Source: Tetrapyrgos nigripes (lineage: Eukaryota; Basidiomycota; Agaricomycetes; Agaricales; Campanellaceae). Taken from it: a stretch of 64,000 nucleotides of DNA. Under the pieces are notes generated by a model, which had not been told where the DNA came from, searched no databases, and saw nothing but the letters and a program-made list of their open reading frames with translations. Of the stretch, positions 42,491-54,910 are shown in pieces; the stretch's first letter is position 1, and every line of letters begins with the position of its first letter. The stretch spans positions 1 through 64,000 of the forward strand of contig JAACJM010000060.1 in assembly GCA_013368315.1 (NCBI GenBank), in the 5' to 3' direction. The position numbers and the translations under genes were made by a program.

Positions 42491-44002
42491 GAAACCTTGT
42501 AGGAGTGAGGTGGAGTTAGGGTTGGAGTTTGAGAGATCGCTTTTGGGCTCAAAATGATGATGACAGAGGTGAAAAAGTTGTGAAAAAGATGTTCAGGCAA
42601 TTGCCAACCCATAAAGGATATAAACTTGAAGAAAAGAAAGAGAAGGAGAGCAGTGTAAGTAGACAACGAAAAGGAGAGCATGTGGGAGGATGAGTGAAGA
42701 GATAGCGGTTGCCATGGTGGAATTGAAAGAAACGCAGAGAAACCAGTAAATGTTTAGTAATTAGGTGCTGAGAACCAGCAATCAAATCCATCAAGCTATG
42801 CGTACCACTGCCCAGAACGTCTTGTGGGCAATGAAAACCTTGGATGATTGACTGTAAGCCATGTGTTATCACTATGAACTGCGGAATATTGGCCTGGCAC
42901 ACCGTAGCAAAGCAGAAATTGCCCAATCAAGCAATGTCCTGTGCACTTCCCCATTATGGATAGCTGATGACGATGATGTCACCACAACAATGTCATCTTC
43001 CCTTATCCAGTAAGAAACGCGCTCGATCTGCACCCTCTGAAATGCTGGCCAAGCCCAGCTGGAGGATATATAAGCCTGGGGGTTTTTGCTTGACGCCTTC
43101 ATTCCTTCCCCTCCCTCCTTCCCTTCTCCCCTCCCTTTACCTTGCCCTTCTGTTATTTGCAGGTTGGGGCGGCACTCTGTTTCCATAACCTCCCAAGGAC
43201 AAACAAGTGCTGATGAAAGACCAACATAGCCATATCTGGATCAGGTAGTGGTAAAGTCAGTATGTTCTTTCTGACATGAATACCCATATCTCATACTCAC
43301 ATACGCACTTTTCCTTTGACAGCCACTACTGGAGGTGTGGATAGGGGCTTTCATTGTGCAGTTTGGTCCATCGTTGTGTATGAGTTGCTCGACATATGTA
43401 TTACTTGTATAGGACTTACTCCAGCTAATGCTTAAGTAGTATACATACAGTTCATACCATCTGCCTGTATGCTATATTGTAGTTTACTCACTTTGAATAT
43501 AATTGTTTATTGGAAAGTACTTGCCCTTGATCTTCGTGAGCATCATTGAAAATATAAGATAGACTCTTCAGCATATTGCCTATGTAACCCCATGAGCATG
43601 GCCTGATAATCCTCGCAATGATTATATCTCTTGATACTATTCTGACCATTATAAATCCCATAGTACCATTGCAATATAATTATAACTATTGGCATAGTTC
43701 CAGTACCTGCCACTATGCCCTACATTATAAGCTTCACAATAGGATTATAATACCATTATAATACTGGAAATAGTTTCAGAGCTCAAAGTCATTTCAGGCT
43801 TTATAAACCCCATAATTGGCTTGTAATCCATGCAATAATTCCCAAGCCCACCACTATTATCTACATTACAATAGCATTCTAGTGTTATTACCAGAAACCT
43901 GGTGTGAAGTAATCTAGTTATAATATACTATAATTATTATAGGGATTTTGGGGGTTATGGGGATTATAATCAGGTTATAACAGAGCGTAATTTTGTCTGA
44001 TG

Positions 44003-45979
44003 TAGTAGGCCTGCACATGAATCCCAGTCAAATCACAGCACAATATGTATTAATCCCCAATCCCTATCACGCCGTGCCGCTGCGGTCCAAGCTTAAGTGT
44101 GGTCCATTGTAAATTTGTATCCGGGTTATCTATAGACGATAGTCCAAGGTGTTAGGCTCGTGACAAACCTGGGCCTACCAAAGATCCTACTAGCTATAGC
44201 GACCACAAGGGAATTTTTTAAAATTGCACTTGAATCAAGTCAGCTTAATGCTAATCCTAATCCACAAGTTGAGCATCAGAGCCTACTTCTCTCACTCTGA
44301 ATCAAGGTACTGGGTGTTCCCTACCCGCGAAAGTGCTGTACTATGGAAGTATTTAGTACTTGATTAAAAAATTGAACCTACCTCTTGTCTCTTGTCTCTT
44401 GATTCTTGTCTCTTGATTTTGATTTTTAATTCTTGATTCTTATTATCTCCGAGTCGCTCGCTCGCTCGCTCGAGCTGTATGAATACTATTGATATGATGT
44501 GGTTCAACGTTAGATGATCATGATCCCACTCTGGCAGATTTAACAGCTCTCTAAACTTTTTAAAGGTTCTCATAACAGGAACTAGGCCGCTTTACTCCAA
44601 CTTATTATTGGTCTCATAATTACGCTTAATCTGGGCGCATTGGAATCCAAGTTTCCAACCTTGCGGCCTGGAATTCGAAGAAATCTAGACTTATCTTAAG
44701 ACTTCAGGACAAGTCGACTGACGCATACAGTATGGTGGTCGGACTTGGGTGGGACGAGCCTCAGCTTCAACCTTCTTCCCGCTCCTCATTCAGTGTCAGC
44801 GCGACAAAATTAAGATCAAGATTCACACAAATTAAAAGCAGCGGTGGTATCCCGACGGCTACAGCTTCAAGCTCACTAAATGCATCATTGTATTGCTAGC
44901 TTTGACTAGGGGCCTAGCCAACTCTTCTAGAATGAGTATTATATAGTCTACTTACGCCACTGAGAACTCTCAACCACCAGACGGGCCGTGGCACCTGGCT
45001 CCACGCGGGCGAGGAAAAGCCGGGAAATACGTATCCAGATTCCATGTGACTGATTCTCAATTGAAAAAGCTGATTTGTTTCTCTTTGTCTACAGCTTCTC
45101 AACAGCTTGCCTTATGACGTTGACTTCACCCTCCAGTCGAGTCGGAGGTGGACAGTACAGGCCGTGGTTCTCTGCATACCATCCTCAACAGCAGCGTAAG
45201 TTGGTTACATTTACTCCAATGCTTCCCAATGCTCATGATACTTATACGCGTACAGCCATGGAAGTCCGGATCCGATCGTGGAACTTCAACTTGAAGACTG
45301 AAGTGAGAGAGGAGCTGCGAGAGTGGGAGCGGTGCCGTTAACACAGAAGATATACGGAGGTAGGTAGCCACATACGTATGCTGCTTCGGAGACTATCTTA
45401 CACACCTTACACCCTCATTTACTTCTCTCTGATTACCGGCGGCAAGGCTCAATATGATGCACATAGACTGACTCGTTCAATTTTTTAGGAATCGCGGTTT
45501 TTCGAAATTCGGCCTCGTCACACATATCGCCAAAGCAAGTGTGTATGTACATACTAGCTAGCAGCTAGAGGAGCTGACCAGCTAGTCCGTTTTAATTTGC
45601 TTTTTGCTCGGGACTATCGTATCGTTACATGTATGTATGATGAAAGTTGGAAAGCTCCGATGTGGCTCAGGGTCAAAGGAACCCTTCAACCCACTGATCC
45701 ACGCTGATCAGCGACAACCAACACCACCTTGAAAGCTGAAACAAAATTGACCTATGTAGTTCTACGCATCATTTCCTGATTCCCATCTGACAACGATTCA
45801 CACCCGGTCCTTTCTCCGTAAAACCACCCTGACGTCATTAGTGGGGTTGGGCCCCCAGGTTAACGCTTTCTGACGAATTCGAAAATATACCGCTGATGTC
45901 GAAATTTTGAGTTGAATGACTGATCAAGATGACCAGCTTCGCTCCACAGTACTGTTACGCGGGTTTCAGTTTCCCGACT
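44003..45979. other. Intergenic region with simple repeats
   Basis: TTGTCTCTTGATTC-like repeats (44385-44440) and a CTCG tetranucleotide run (44453-44473) are present. The plus-strand ORF at 45075-45341 has no recognised motif. The last few hundred bases are the upstream region of the transporter gene. Confidence 0.45.
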
Positions 45980-45986
45980 TATAAAA
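45980..45986 (+). promoter_or_regulatory. TATA box of the sugar transporter gene
   Basis: TATAAAA lies about 125 bp upstream of ATG 46106 and is followed by a pyrimidine/C-rich leader. Confidence 0.55.
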
Positions 45987-46105
45987 AGCTCCATCCCCAA
46001 CCCCAGATGACTGACCCCACACTCGATCAATTCCTTGTGTCTTCCTCAGCCCCCTGATCCAGACGCGGACGTGGACCCCCGAAGATCGCAACGACCACCA
46101 TCATC

Positions 46106-48576
46106 ATGGCGGATTTGAACGAAAAAGCTGTCCCTCAAGAGACGAGACAAGAAAATGCACGTGGCTCTATCACGAAAAAAGAAGACGACTCCGTCTCTCA
46201 TCATGAATACCCAAACACCTCTAATGGAACTCGAGGCTCCTTCGAAAACATTAACGCCAAACTCGCCAACCCTCTCGCAGGCATCTCACACGACCAACTC
46301 ATGGCCGACGCAAAACTCTTTGCGGAGACACATGGTTTAGAGCATTTAACCTTGGAATTCCAAAAAGGTGCTTTAGTAGCACAGGATCCGACGGCGTTTG
46401 AATCGCTACCGATGTTGGATGAGGAGGATAAGAATGTGTTGAGGAGGGAATTGACGCACAAGTGGGATCAGCCAAAGATGTTGTATTATCTTGTGCTGCT
46501 TTGTTCGATGGCTGCTGCTGTGCAGGGGGTGAGTGGTGTTTTTTCTTCATGGGACCTTTTTTCTTTTTTTTTTTGAGTGATGATTTACTGACTGGCTGTT
46601 GTTTGGGTTAATGTGTAGATGGATGAATCCGTTATTAACGGTGCCAACCTCTTCTTCGCCAAGCAATTCGGTATCGACCCCGACGTATCAGACCGTAACT
46701 CGTGGATTTTTGGCCTCGTCAACTCTGCACCATATCTTTGCTGTGCTGTACTAGGCTGCTGGCTCACGGACCCTGTAAGTCGCCTCTTTCATCCAGAGAA
46801 TCGTCTTACCAACTCGCCTTTTAGCTAAACAGACTTTTCGGCCGCCGAGGCACCATCTTCATTACCGCCCTCGTCTCCTTCCTCGCCTGTATCTGGCAAG
46901 GCGTTACCAACTCTTGGGAACACCTCTTCGTCGCCCGGTTCGTCCTCGGCCTCGGCATCGGCCCCAAATCCGCTACTGTCCCCGTCTACGCAGCTGAGTG
47001 CGCCCCTCCCGCCATCCGTGGGGCCCTCGTCATGATGTGGCAAACCTGGACGGCATTTGGTATTATGTTCGGTACTGTTTCGAGTTTGGCGTTTTTCCCA
47101 GTAACAGATAAACCCCATATTACGGGGTTGAACTGGAGGTTGATGTTGGCGAGTGCGGGGATTCCGGCGTTGGTGATTGTGGTGCAGGTGTTCCTTTGTC
47201 CGGAGAGTCCGAGGTGGTATATGATGAAGGAGAGACATAGGGATGCATATGAGAGTTTGGCGAGGTTGAGGAAGAGGCCGATTCAGGCTGCGAGGGATTT
47301 GTATTGTGGGTGGTCTTTCTTGATTTTGCTGGAGCAGTTGATCTAAAAGTGCATTCATATAGATATGCACGTCCTCCTCGAAGCGGAGAAGGATATTTCT
47401 AGAAACAGGAACAGGTTCTTCGAGCTATTCACCGTCCCTAGGAACAGGAGAGCAACTTTGGCTTCTTTCACTGTCATGTTCATGTACGTGTTCTCCTTAC
47501 TGATCTTACCTCGTCTCTGACCAAGACTTTCATTTTCCGATTGCAGGCAGCAGTTCTGTGGTATCAACGTCATGTACGTACTTTTCCCACTTCCTCTCAT
47601 TCCTCATCTTCTATTTTCTAACCCTCCCACCCAAACCCACAGCGCCTACTACTCCTCAAACATCTTCAAGCAATCCGGCTTCACAGACCAAGAATCCCTC
47701 ATCGCCTCTTGGGGTTTCGGTATGATCAACTGGCTCTTCGCCATTCCAGCTATCTACACCATCGATACGTTTGGTCGACGTAACCTCTTGCTAACAACAT
47801 TCCCTCTCATGTCAATATTCTTGTTGATGACGGGTTTTGCGTTCTTTATACCTCCAGGAGATGGTAGAACGGCGGTGGTATCGCTGGGAATTTACTTGTT
47901 TGCGATGAGTTATTCTCCTGGAGAGGGGCCGGTGCCGTTTACAGTGAGTATTTACTATTTGGATGTTTGAGATGTTGGGTTGGTGTATCTGACCCGGACT
48001 GTCTCTTCTCGCTAGTATTCGGCCGAAGCCTTCCCGCTCTACGTCCGTGATATTGGAATGTCGTTCGCTACTGCGGTTTTGTGGTTCTTGTGAGTGCTTA
48101 GTGTATCTACAATGTCGATTCCCGACTCTCTGTTGACTTCCCTTTCCCCTCTAGCAATTTTATCATCGCCATCACCTTCCCGGCACTATTGAAGGCATTC
48201 AAGCCGCAAGGTGCATTTGGGTGGTATGCTGCGTGGAAGTGAGTGTTCCTCCTACTCCTTCATCTTTTATCCTTTCTTTTCAAGTGATAAGTGACTGACC
48301 ATAATCCATCACACCAACAGTGCAATCGGCTTCATCCTCGTCCTCCTATTCCTCCCCGAAACCAAAGCATTATCGTTGGAAGAATTAGACCAAGTCTTTA
48401 GCGTCCCGACCCACATCCACGCTGTTTATCAGCTTAAAGCTCTACCACGAAACATCAAGAAACATATCTTTAGGATGAAAGTGAAGGACGTGCCTCCGCT
48501 TTATGAGCATGAGGGGGCTGTTGGGGCGTTGGGAGGGATGAAGACGTATGCGCCTGGTGGGGCGGGGCATGCTTGA
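46106..48576 (+). CDS. MFS sugar/polyol transporter (SP family), nine exons
   Basis: The gene is join(46106..46528, 46619..46774, 46825..47305, 47363..47483, 47547..47573, 47643..47943, 48016..48089, 48155..48238, 48321..48576); all introns are GT-AG and the joined frame is open for 640 aa. A hydrophilic N-terminal tail of about 130 residues precedes the first helix (MLYYLVLLCSMAAAVQG). Sugar-porter signatures follow: LNRLFGRRGT, LGLGIGPKSATVPVYAAECA, PPAIRGALV, CPESPRWYM, QQFCGINVIAYYSS, DTFGRRN and LPETKALSLEELDQVF, with about 12 helices. It should sit in the plasma membrane and import a sugar or polyol with protons; DESVINGANLF is seen in a fungal subgroup near inositol/quinate carriers, but the substrate is not known. 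It starts at the first ATG after the TATA box. It looks intact, and its neighbours are unrelated. Confidence 0.9.
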
Positions 48577-49935
48577 GCGCCTGGGTTGGTGACCAGGTCG
48601 TTCACGATCTGTCCAAGACCTGTTTTCTTCAAATTCATTCCTCTCCTCTATTCGACCATTCAACTACTCAAGTTTTGATTCCTACCCATGTATTTTTATC
48701 TCATCCTCATCTCACTGTCCTCACACTTCAGAGACACTCGATTCTCAGTATACTATTCCTCTCGTCATGATACCTTACGATTTACTCTAACGACTCATTA
48801 AGTCACTATCTACATATCTAAGCATCCCTGTACTGTAAATTTCAATGTAAAAATGGAGTTTTCTTTGTCAATTTTTTGCTTCATTGAGCTCTCTTTCCGA
48901 CGTTGACCTTCTGTGGTGAAACCCTTATACATTCTGGCCTGTAGAAGGCCTCTTCAATTCATATAAATCGGACAGGGTACGTACTGTTTCTACGTCAGAT
49001 CTAGATACCTCTCCGCATAGGCGTTAAATGAGCGTCCAGTACATGCTGCGGATCACACAAGATATCCACAGAATCCCATCGAGGGCGAGAAGCAATTCGA
49101 CAACCTATCCCAGCGCCCCGCTCGACTCCACCCGAGCCGCAGCGTCTTTGAAGTCTTTGGAGATAGGGTCCAGGGTTCTTGAGGATTTATACGCAAGCCC
49201 CGATGACATTCCATCTGTCTATCTATCTTCCCCATCCTGATTCAGATAATACTAGTAATAGCCGTATACATAGTACACATCCAGCTCGCCTTCCTTGCAG
49301 TCAGAGTCAATCACATCAATGAATAGTGATACTTATTCTTGTCCTAAGAAGACCGTTGTAATGAGTACGTTCTGGAAAGGCATCCAGGAGCCATACTATG
49401 TCCGCTCGAAACAATCGTGAATCAAAGCACTGTCCTTACTGCAAAGGAATCAATGTATATCCTCCCTAGGTAAGTAGCGGTCCGACGTCCCAAGTCAGAT
49501 TGAGGAATAGAATTAGAATAGAAAGAACACGCCGCCGCAGAAAGTCCTACTCAGCAACGGTCCCTGGAGTGTTAACAACCTTATATAGTCCACAGCACAG
49601 CATACATCCGGACGATAAATAATACTTCGTCCCTGACAAAATTGAAGCATCAACACGAGTCTCGAGGAATGGAGCCTCAAGACATATCATCATACAGTCA
49701 TACACGCCGTGCTCGCGGCGTCTACATCGTGCATATGCATGCGTATGCGCATTGCCCAACCCAACGGCTCAACGGTTCAGTGAGTGATAATAAAAGAAAC
49801 ATAACTTTGACGAGCGGTACTGACCTTCAATCACACGTTGTCACCTCGTGGGTAGCCGCATTGACAAAGCCAAGCTGCAAAACCCTCCGGACGCGTTGCA
49901 CTTGAAAAATGTAAGCGAACCGAGGAGCGTAAATT
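48577..49935. other. Intergenic between transporter and coiled-coil gene
   Basis: The 3' flank of the transporter and the upstream region of the next gene. No supported gene, RNA or mobile element. Confidence 0.45.
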
Positions 49936-51366
49936 ATGACCCCCTTCATGACTTTGATCTTTCCTTCATCTTCATCTTCATCTTCATCTTCGTCTTCACC
50001 ATTGGCTTTATACAGCGCTGGTCTGCTGGGCTTGGTTTCGTTCGCGACATACGCGTCTTACAGTCTTTTGACGTATTGGAGCTTGCGCAAAAGGAGATGG
50101 GACGCGTTGAAAGAGGAGTTGGAGCGGAAGGAGACGGAGGTGAATGGGTTGAAAGAAGGATCGGATCGGAGGGAGGTCGAGTTGATGAAGTTACGGTCTC
50201 AGCTGAAGGCAGTCGAGGAGGACAAGAAGGAGAGGGAAGACGCGTTGAATGGACTTAGGGAAGAGGCAGAGCGAAAGGCGAACGAGGCGCGGGATTGGAA
50301 CGTGATGCTTGAAGAGAGGCTGAAGAAGGTCACGGAAGAGCTTGCTTTGATGAATCAGGAGAAGGAGAAACTGGCAGGTGTCCATGCCCAGGCGGTGCGA
50401 TCTTCGGAGAATGGTACCCACTTATTGACGAGGACGGATCAATACGCAGACAATGACGTTGTCCAAATGATCGAAGCCGTAAACTCTGTGATTCTGCAAA
50501 CAGCGAGGAGGATGGCAGAGGAGTTCAGCCCACAGCTCCGGAGAGACGAGAGTATAGAGACGAATGAGGCAAGGGAGTCAGAAGACCTGAAGAACGCAGT
50601 CGAGCATACGGAAGAAATCTTGGGCTTAGAAATGACGAGAATGCTACATGATTTCAATCACCAGGACGACACGGCGCTCTTGCAAATCGCGTTCCAGGCC
50701 TCTATGTGCGCATTCGCCGAGTGGATAATCGGTTCCTGGCTATTCCATGCCCGGGACGATGAGCTCATCCTCCAGGAAGTCTATGAACGGTTGCGTGAGG
50801 CAGGTGAGTCTTGGTTCTTTCCGTATTCAACTCCGTATTAACCTGTTTTCCTGCCAGAGGAGCATACGGTATCCGGAAGATGGCGAATCCTTACTCGAAA
50901 ATACGTTAGAGAACTGTTCCCGGAAGGACAAGACTTACCATGTCATTTCTTCGCCGCTTTCGCCAACATCCTTATTGTCGCTGGTGTGAGGAACAGCCAG
51001 GAACTGGTCCAGGAAACGTTGAGATCACTGTTTTCCGAGAAGATAGACATCGTCGTCAAAGATTGCGTTCATCTGAATAACGTGATAGGCGACAACATCA
51101 CTTCTCGCGAACTCCTTCCTGTGTACTGCAGTCCTGAAATTCCATTCGATTCCAGTGCAATGGATGGTACCTTCGGGGACGCCTCCAGTACTTCTCCTGC
51201 AACTTCTCATACGGAATCGGAGAGGCTTATCCTGTGCAGCACAGACCTGGGACTATTGCGAGCGGAGAAGATTCCAGGGAAAGTCGGTGAATGGACGAAT
51301 GTCATGCTTCTCAAGCCGAAGGTTGTCCTCGAGTCTGGATTGCGACTACCGACAAAGCCTGCGTAG
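49936..51366 (+). CDS. Membrane-anchored coiled-coil protein, paralogue of the genes at 54.9 and 61.3 kb
   Basis: The gene is join(49936..50803, 50858..51366), 458 aa, with donor GTGAG and acceptor CCAG. After a serine run, LALYSAGLLGLVSFATYASY is a single membrane segment (about residues 22-46). It is followed by a charged coiled coil to about residue 155 (WDALKEELERKETEVNGLKE, REEAERKANEARDW). The C-terminal half has LLQIAFQASMCAFAEWIIGS before the intron and SGRWRILTRKYVRELFP after it; the duplicated minus-strand genes have the same intron place and GRWRALTRANSRVKW. This is a family of uncharacterised agaric proteins. The role is unknown; the anchor suggests an organelle or ER membrane. 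This copy is shorter at the N-terminus than its paralogues, which lack the helix. Confidence 0.75.
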
Positions 51367-52168
51367 ATCTAATCTGCAGGTCGTATCAGAGCGCACTAAA
51401 CCAACTAGTCGCTGAACTGATACGTCAAAATGAAGCCCCATGCAAACCTCAGCAGTTTAAACCAATACCTGTAATTGGTAAGACGTCAGCGATGCATGAA
51501 AATAGACGAGCTGATACAAACCTAATGCAGGAATAGCGACTTGAGCTCTCTAATAGTTTATCCTATTCGCCTTGGACTTCGCGGACCTTCCGTATTCCTT
51601 CATTTAATCATGCAATTCTTGTATTCATAACGATTCTTTTATGGTAGACCACGATTACTTACGGCCGTCATATCTTTGTAGTGTTATTCTGCTTGTTGAT
51701 CAAAGGGGACTTTGATGAGACTGATGAACGACAGTTCGAGGATGTGGAAGTCAAGCGAGCGACTTGCCAGACTCATGTCTAGATTTAAACACCGACTGAA
51801 TCTCCGCTTGCTTACAACAGTTCGAGCACCTGACGGCTTACTTTTGCTCCATCATCTGCAGATTCCGATCCCCCACGATCCCCCAAATCTGAAGCTGCTG
51901 AGCATGCTTCGTAGCGTGAAGCGTTCAGAGCGCTTACTAGAGTCTCGAAGCACTGCATCGTGTCCGACGGCGGTAGTGAGCCCCAACAATTAAGACTTCC
52001 TTTCATGGTCATTAATGGCAGAAACATGCAGAATACACGCAAAGACGCCTACAAGATCTAGCCCGGTGACCTGCGCGTCTTGTAAGGCTCACCAACAGGA
52101 CACGCGTACCCCAGGCTATACAAGATTGACTCCAATGGAAACGCAGGATCTTGTGATAATAGTTTCCA
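51367..52168. other. Intergenic up to the duplication border
   Basis: No supported gene. The plus-strand ORF at 51712-51993 has no recognised feature. The duplicated sequence begins at 52169. Confidence 0.45.
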
Positions 52169-52272
52169 ATCATACACTGCTTCACATTTTCACTGATCAC
52201 AGAGGCATGCAGCATCCCCATAGTATAAGAGCTGCCCATGAACACGCGAACCTCACTCTTCGCTTCCGTTGA

Positions 52273-54730
52273 ATGACAATGAGTACCGCGAACTCGAGAA
52301 AACCATACCACGGTCTATGTAGAAAGCTGGTGATTGCCTTCGACGTTGGGACTACCTTCAGTGGAGCCTCTTTTGCTATCCTGGATCCTGGACAAGTTCC
52401 AGAAATCCAAGGTGTCACTAGGTACGGTATGCATCTTCACTGTACGGAAGGAACATTGCTGATGTTGGATTGGCTTCTTTAGGTTTCCCGCCCAAGTCAG
52501 AGTCGGAGGCGATTGCAAAATACCTTCTATTATCTACTACGACCAGGAGGGTAATGTTCGCGCGGCCGGTGCAGAGGCTATGGATGAAGCCTTCCTGGAG
52601 CAAGCCGAGGACGAGGGATTCACCAAGGTAGAATGGTACGTCTAAAGCACTCGCCCTAGCTGCTTTACTGGAATACTTCTACTAGGTTCAAGCTACATCT
52701 CCGTCCAAAAGGCCTGGAAACTTCTCGTGTGCGTGACTCCGACTTGCCGTCCCTTCCTCCAAACAAAACGGCTCTCAGAGTCTTCGCCGACTTTCTCCAA
52801 TATCTTCACAAGTGCACCATCAAGTTTATCCAAGAGCTTGGACCCTTGTACGCTCCAGGCACCGAATTCTGGAACTCACTCCAAGACAACATCGAGTTTA
52901 TACTTTCTCATCCCAATGGATGGGAAGGTTCGCAGCAGATGCTCATGCGTCGCGCTGCTGTGCTAGCTGGACTAGTCGCCGAAGAAGCAAGTCAGACAAG
53001 GATACATTTTGTCACAGAGGGCGAGGCGAGCTTGCATTTTTGCATCATGAATGATAAAGTGAACACGGTACGTGGCAGATATTACCTCCTTCATTTCTTG
53101 CTGACACCAGGTGTTTACAGGGGACCTCTAGCGGGCTTATAATCGTCGATATGGGTGGAGGAACCGTTGACCTCAGTGCCTACTACCCGTCCGGCCAAAA
53201 TTCCTTTGAGGAAATTGCGAGAACACGATGTGAGCCGCCTTCTAGAACGGCTGCCTCAAGATGAGCTAAATCTGTCCACAGGTCTTCTCCAAGGCTCGGT
53301 ATATGTCAGTCATCGTGCTCGTGCTTACTTGAAAGGTGAGTGTACAATATTACTCCCTCTTTTCTGACCAACGTGAGTCTGACGGCCCGGCTCGCAGAGA
53401 AACTTTCCGGTTCCAAATATGGAACTGACGAGGATATCAACCAGATAACCCAAGCATTCGACAAAACTACCAAAATTGTCTTCAGGGACTCTAGCAGCCC
53501 AGCATTTATTCGTTTTGGCACCACGAAAGACCGTGATCCTAACGTAGACATAAGGAATGGACAGTTGAAGCTTGCTGGGTATGTCTCACTTTTGCTGACT
53601 ATGAAAGCTCTCAAATAATATTGACTACGTATAAAGGGACGTCGTCGAGAAATTCTTTGAGCCTTCGCTCAGGGAAACTATCCTGGCTATTAAAGAGATG
53701 CGTGAAGAATCTACGAAGAATTTGACTGTGAGTCGATAGCTTCTATTTGGAAGATATGCTCTACTAAACGATCCCTTATTCCTAGTCCGTCCTCCTTGTT
53801 GGGGGTTTTGCAGCCAATGAGTGGCTCTTTACAGGCCTTCAGCAAGCATTGGTGCCTTTGGGAATGTCTCTAAGCAGACCTGACGGGCACTTGTAAGCGA
53901 TTCAGACCCATCCATTTTTATATCACCGACATTCTCTGCAGGAACAAGGCCGTACCGGATGGAGCGTTGTCCTTCCATCTCGATCACTTTGTCTCGGTCA
54001 GAGTGTCCAAGTACACCTATGGAACAGAAATATGTGTTAAATATGACGCTACGGATCCCGAACATAGAAGAAGATCTCATTTCATCACGACAAAACCCTC
54101 AGGCACGAAAGTGTTACCCAGTGCTTTTGATGAAATACTAGCGAAGGTCAAGATGTTTCTTAGGACCATGGAAAGCTCTGTACTGATAAGTTGTCACTCA
54201 GGACACTCGTGTGCACGAAGTGAAGGAGTTCTCCAGAAATTATCACATGGAAGCAGCCTCTCTGGAATCGCTGAAGACAGTGAACGCCGACATCATCAGC
54301 TACCGAGGGAAATATGGTACACCAGAGTGGATTGATGTTGAACCCCGTCAGTCACTCAGCGTTCTATCTCCTTTGACTTGACTAACAATGTGTTCTTTTA
54401 GATACCTTCTCGACACTCTGTTCAGTCGTCGTAGATGCCAGGAAAGCTGCCAAAAATCAACGTACTGCTTTGAGCCGTAGCTATTACGCTGTCGACTTCA
54501 AGGTCATTCTTCTTTTGGGTTTGACGGAAATGAAAGCCCAGATTAGCTGGATTGAAGATGTGAGTCCCACTTGCGCCGTTTGTCACACCTTCTCTGACCT
54601 ACTTATGGAAATGCAGGGCATGGAGCGCAGGTGAGTCACTCATGTTTGACGACACTGCAACTAGACTAAAAACTCTTATAGGAGCCCGGCAACCGTTGTC
54701 TATGACGTGGGGATGAGTGTGATTCGATAG
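52273..54730 (+). CDS. Hsp70-like (HSPA12-type) ATPase, copy 1
   Basis: About 590 aa in roughly twelve exons with GT-AG introns; the first two exons are 52273-52421 and from 52483. The nucleotide-binding fold is visible: FDVGTTFSGASFAILDPG (phosphate 1), FVTEGEASLHFC, IIVDMGGGTVDLSAYYPSG (phosphate 2) and SVLLVGGFAANEWL (adenosine loop). A standard Hsp70 substrate-binding domain is absent; the C-terminus is short and ends near GMSVIR. This fits the Hsp70-12A/B-like proteins expanded in basidiomycetes, soluble ATPases of unclear role. ATG 52273 and 52279 are both possible starts. The stop is 180 bp from that of the convergent coiled-coil gene. No frame break was found. Confidence 0.75.
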
Positions 54731-54910
54731 GAGTGTGATATTCTTTACAATACGCAATGGCTGCTTGTACTGCTTGTACTGTTTTTCCCAACTCATACTG
54801 CTACTTTTCATCCTCTTTGTGGTAAAACCGCCCGTACTGGGCGCTCAATGAAGTACTTGATCATACAGAGAACCATAGTTTATTAGAGCTACAACTGCTA
54901 GTACAGCACG

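Larger units (their letters stand above)
40035..44002. mobile_element. 4-kb TIR element carrying a captured gene
   Basis: The left end CATCACACAAAACTGCACTC and the inverted right end CATCAGACAAAATTACGCTC are both followed by TGTTATAA. About 450 bp inside each end is filled with TTATAAT/ATTATAA motifs. The ends match the MITE at 17588-17759. The flanks TACTA and TAGTA (40030-40034 and 44003-44007) agree at four of five positions with a direct duplication, as for the 5-bp TTATT of the MITE. No transposase was recognised; the interior holds the Chs7-like pseudogene. Two independent MITE remnants around a host gene are the alternative, but neither end has its own second TIR. Confidence 0.6.

Noticed and set aside
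44453..44473. A regulatory CTCG array
   Set aside because: It is a plain tetranucleotide microsatellite with no neighbouring gene that would give it a role.
45075..45341. A small gene upstream of the transporter
   Set aside because: No motif, no signal peptide pattern and no splice support.
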